NCBI GenBank assembly: GCA_002690865.1
Contig: NZGG01000046.1
Location: 82,034-146,033 of the forward strand
Source: Gammaproteobacteria bacterium
Lineage (GTDB): Bacteria; Pseudomonadota; Gammaproteobacteria; Pseudomonadales; Azotimanducaceae
Length of the DNA stretch: 64,000 nt
Direction: 5' to 3'
The translations under genes were made by a program, and so were the position numbers. Below the pieces are notes generated by a model that saw only the letters and a program-made list of their open reading frames with translations, searched no databases and had not been told where the DNA came from. Positions 62,364-64,000 of the stretch are shown here, piece after piece (within the stretch, counting starts at the first letter, position 1; the number at the start of each line of letters is the position of its first letter).

Positions 62364-63628
62364 CGTCGAATTTGCCCATCCCCAAAAACTACAAATTTTT
62401 GCGAGGTAAGTCCTTCAAGCCCTACCGGACCTCGGGCATGAAGCTTGTTTGTTGATATTCCAATTTCAGCACCAAGGCCATACTCAAAACCGTCAGCAAA
62501 GCGAGTGGAAGCATTCACGATAACGGAACTAGAATCTACTTCCTGGACAAATCTGCGCGCGTTGTCGAAATTTTTCGTAACAATGGTATCGGTATGATTC
62601 GATCCGTATCGATTGATATGTTCCACTGCAGCTTCCACCCCATCCACTATCCTGATAGCCAAAACGGGCGCCAGATATTCCTCATACCAATCCTCTTCAG
62701 TGGCAGGACTAATGGGGCAAATACCAGCCAATTGCTCCACACATAGCTCACATCCTCTCAGCTCAACTCCCTCTGAAATGTAATCTTTTGCTAAAGAAGG
62801 AAGAAATGTCGGCGCAACAGATTTTGCTACCAACAATGTTTCCATAGCATTACATACTGCGTAGCGATTAGTCTTGGAATTGAACGCTATCGAAAGTGCC
62901 TTTTCGTAATCAGCCTCATCATCGACATATACATGACAAACACCATCTAAATGTTTTATGACGGATACGGTTGCTTCCTCTGTGATCCTCTCTATGAGAC
63001 TCTTCCCACCTCTTGCTACTAAAACGTCAACAAATTTATCCATTGTAATTAGCTCGCCCACAGCTGCCCTATCCGAGTATCCCACCAACTGAACAATCTC
63101 ATGAGATAATCCCGCATGAACTAATCCCTGCGAGATACATTTACCGAGCGCAACGTTAGAACAAAGTGATTCGGAACCACCTCGAAGAATTACCGCATTA
63201 CCAGACTTGATACACAAACTTGCAGCATCAACAGTAACGTTAGGTCTAGACTCGTAAATTATTCCAATTACACCGAGGGGCGTTCGTAATTTGCCAACCT
63301 GTATTCCATTCGGCCGATAGGCCATGTCATCTATCTCTCCAACCGGGTCATTAAGACTTATTACTTGGTGAACGCCCTCCACCATTAAGTCAAAGCGAGC
63401 CTCATTGAAAGCCAAACGGTCAAGCAGCGCATCATCTATTCCATTCTTACGTCCGGCAACAAGATCCTTCTCGTTTTCACCCATTAAATAAGATCGGCTC
63501 CGAAGAATTTCATCGCCGATAGCAAGAAGTACTTTATTTTTTTGCTCGGTTTTAGCACGTCTAATTTCAGCTGCAGCATTTTTTGCCGCCAGTCCAAGAC
63601 CATGTATATAAGCCTTTATTTTATTCAT
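62360..63628 (-). CDS. proA: Gamma-glutamyl phosphate reductase
   Basis: The second enzyme of proline synthesis reduces glutamyl-5-phosphate with NADPH. It is 422 residues long with an aldehyde-dehydrogenase fold: '[38 protein letters not shown]', the catalytic Cys in '[14 protein letters not shown]' and '[38 protein letters not shown]' at the end. It heads the long minus-strand run toward dacA and has its own promoter candidate. Confidence 0.97.
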   Translation of the reverse strand: MNKIKAYIHGLGLAAKNAAAEIRRAKTEQKNKVLLAIGDEILRSRSYLMGENEKDLVAGRKNGIDDALLDRLAFNEARFDLMVEGVHQVISLNDPVGEIDDMAYRPNGIQVGKLRTPLGVIGIIYESRPNVTVDAASLCIKSGNAVILRGGSESLCSNVALGKCISQGLVHAGLSHEIVQLVGYSDRAAVGELITMDKFVDVLVARGGKSLIERITEEATVSVIKHLDGVCHVYVDDEADYEKALSIAFNSKTNRYAVCNAMETLLVAKSVAPTFLPSLAKDYISEGVELRGCELCVEQLAGICPISPATEEDWYEEYLAPVLAIRIVDGVEAAVEHINRYGSNHTDTIVTKNFDNARRFVQEVDSSSVIVNASTRFADGFEYGLGAEIGISTNKLHARGPVGLEGLTSQKFVVFGDGQIRR

Positions 63629-63662
63629 GACTTTGAAACCGAGAGACTATAATCAGACCGTT

Positions 63663-63692
63663 ATTATACATATGTGTCTGCTTACATGATAA
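63663..63692 (-). promoter_or_regulatory. Candidate promoter of proA
   Basis: On the minus strand TTATCA is followed after 18 bases by a perfect TATAAT, placing the transcript start about 28 bases before the proA ATG. The rest of the 211-base spacer shows nothing else. Confidence 0.45.
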
Positions 63693-63839
63693 ATAAACAC
63701 CTATAAAACCCCTAAAATTATTGGTTTAGCTAACCATGATCGAAATATTAGAACGCAGTAAACATGTCCCTCGCTGCACTATCGTAAATACCGATCATAC
63801 TAATACTGCTCTACAAGAGGAGAATAGGTAGGGATATAG

Positions 63840-64000
63840 CTATTGCAGAGTCGTGATTACTTTGTCCAGCTCCTTTAGCCGTTCTAATGGGCGTTTAATC
63901 TCAAACAATCTTTGCTTTTCTTCAATAGGTAGTGGCAGCAGCTCTACGAGTCGTGCTACAACTTCACCGGCAGAACCGAAGTCGACATTATAATTGAGAC
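63840..64000 (-). CDS. Probable LON substrate-binding domain protein, C-terminal 52 residues
   Basis: The gene enters from beyond the right edge. The visible end reads 'LNYNVDFGSAGEVVARLVELLPLPIEEKQRL', 'FEIKRPLERLKELDKVITTLQ' and a TAG stop. The 'LLPLPIEEKQRLxExxxPLERLxxL' pattern is the C-terminal helix pair of stand-alone LON N-terminal-domain proteins of about 190 residues found in gammaproteobacteria. Only a quarter of the protein is visible, so the call is tentative. Confidence 0.55.
   Translation of the reverse strand, partial: LNYNVDFGSAGEVVARLVELLPLPIEEKQRLFEIKRPLERLKELDKVITTLQ

Noticed and set aside
1-64000. CRISPR arrays, insertion sequences, prophage genes, rRNA
   Set aside because: No regularly spaced repeats, transposase or phage structural motifs, or rRNA segments were seen on either strand.

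Overview
The window reads as a chromosomal contig of a marine-type gammaproteobacterium with low to moderate GC (judged by eye). Two features support this. The right-hand third carries housekeeping genes in the order known from Pseudomonas and relatives: ychF-pth-rplY-prs-tRNA-Gln-ispE-lolB-TPR, then divergent hemA-prfA-prmC-moeB, then lipA-lipB-ybeD-dacA-rlpA-mltB-rodA-mrdA-rlmH-rsfS-nadD-proA. The left part is accessory and catabolic: a TonB-dependent receptor, four sulfatases, two enolase-superfamily dehydratases and several sugar-type oxidoreductases. No phage, insertion sequence, CRISPR array or rRNA was seen.

Layout: 1-1.9 kb is the 3' part of a TonB-dependent receptor closed by a strong terminator. 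2.1-3.4 kb is an O-acetylhomoserine sulfhydrylase. 3.4-3.6 kb holds a 48-residue ORF facing it across a hairpin. 3.85-4.8 kb is a sulfotransferase. 4.8-12.8 kb is a minus-strand operon of four S1 sulfatases and one mandelate racemase/muconate lactonizing-type enzyme, divergent from a plus-strand run (13.0-17.9 kb) of a PhyH oxygenase, a sugar isomerase-like TIM barrel, a Gfo/Idh/MocA dehydrogenase and a YejA-like solute-binding protein. 17.9-24.2 kb holds a ThDP enzyme, an aldo/keto reductase, a galactonate dehydratase-like enzyme, SurE and a broken mannonate dehydratase-like gene. 24.2-37.6 kb holds two SDRs, a large rifampicin phosphotransferase-like three-domain enzyme, an esterase, a MaoC pair, a CaiB CoA-transferase, an MFS transporter, a chimeric ABC-transporter remnant, a carboxylesterase, a GH29 fucosidase C-terminal remnant, a nucleoside hydrolase and a VOC protein.

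38.1-42.1 kb looks like a small separate module: folE, a truncated cobW, znuABC and a 36-residue membrane peptide. It lies between tRNA-Met(CAU) and a decayed copy of that tRNA's 3' half, as expected for an element integrated at the tRNA. To its right the conserved core begins and runs to the edge, where the 3' end of a probable LON-domain protein is cut.

How it may work together (inference): sulfated, possibly fucose-containing, algal sugars would enter through the TonB receptor and periplasmic binding protein. They would be desulfated inside the cell, since none of the four sulfatases shows a signal peptide, then oxidised (aldo/keto reductase, Gfo/Idh/MocA, SDRs) and dehydrated (two enolase-superfamily enzymes). 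Four broken or truncated genes (mannonate dehydratase, oligopeptide ABC transporter, fucosidase, cobW) show that the accessory half is decaying. The core half provides cell-wall elongation (PBP2, RodA, MltB, RlpA, PBP5), lipoate synthesis, haem and translation-termination functions and NAD, proline and PRPP metabolism.
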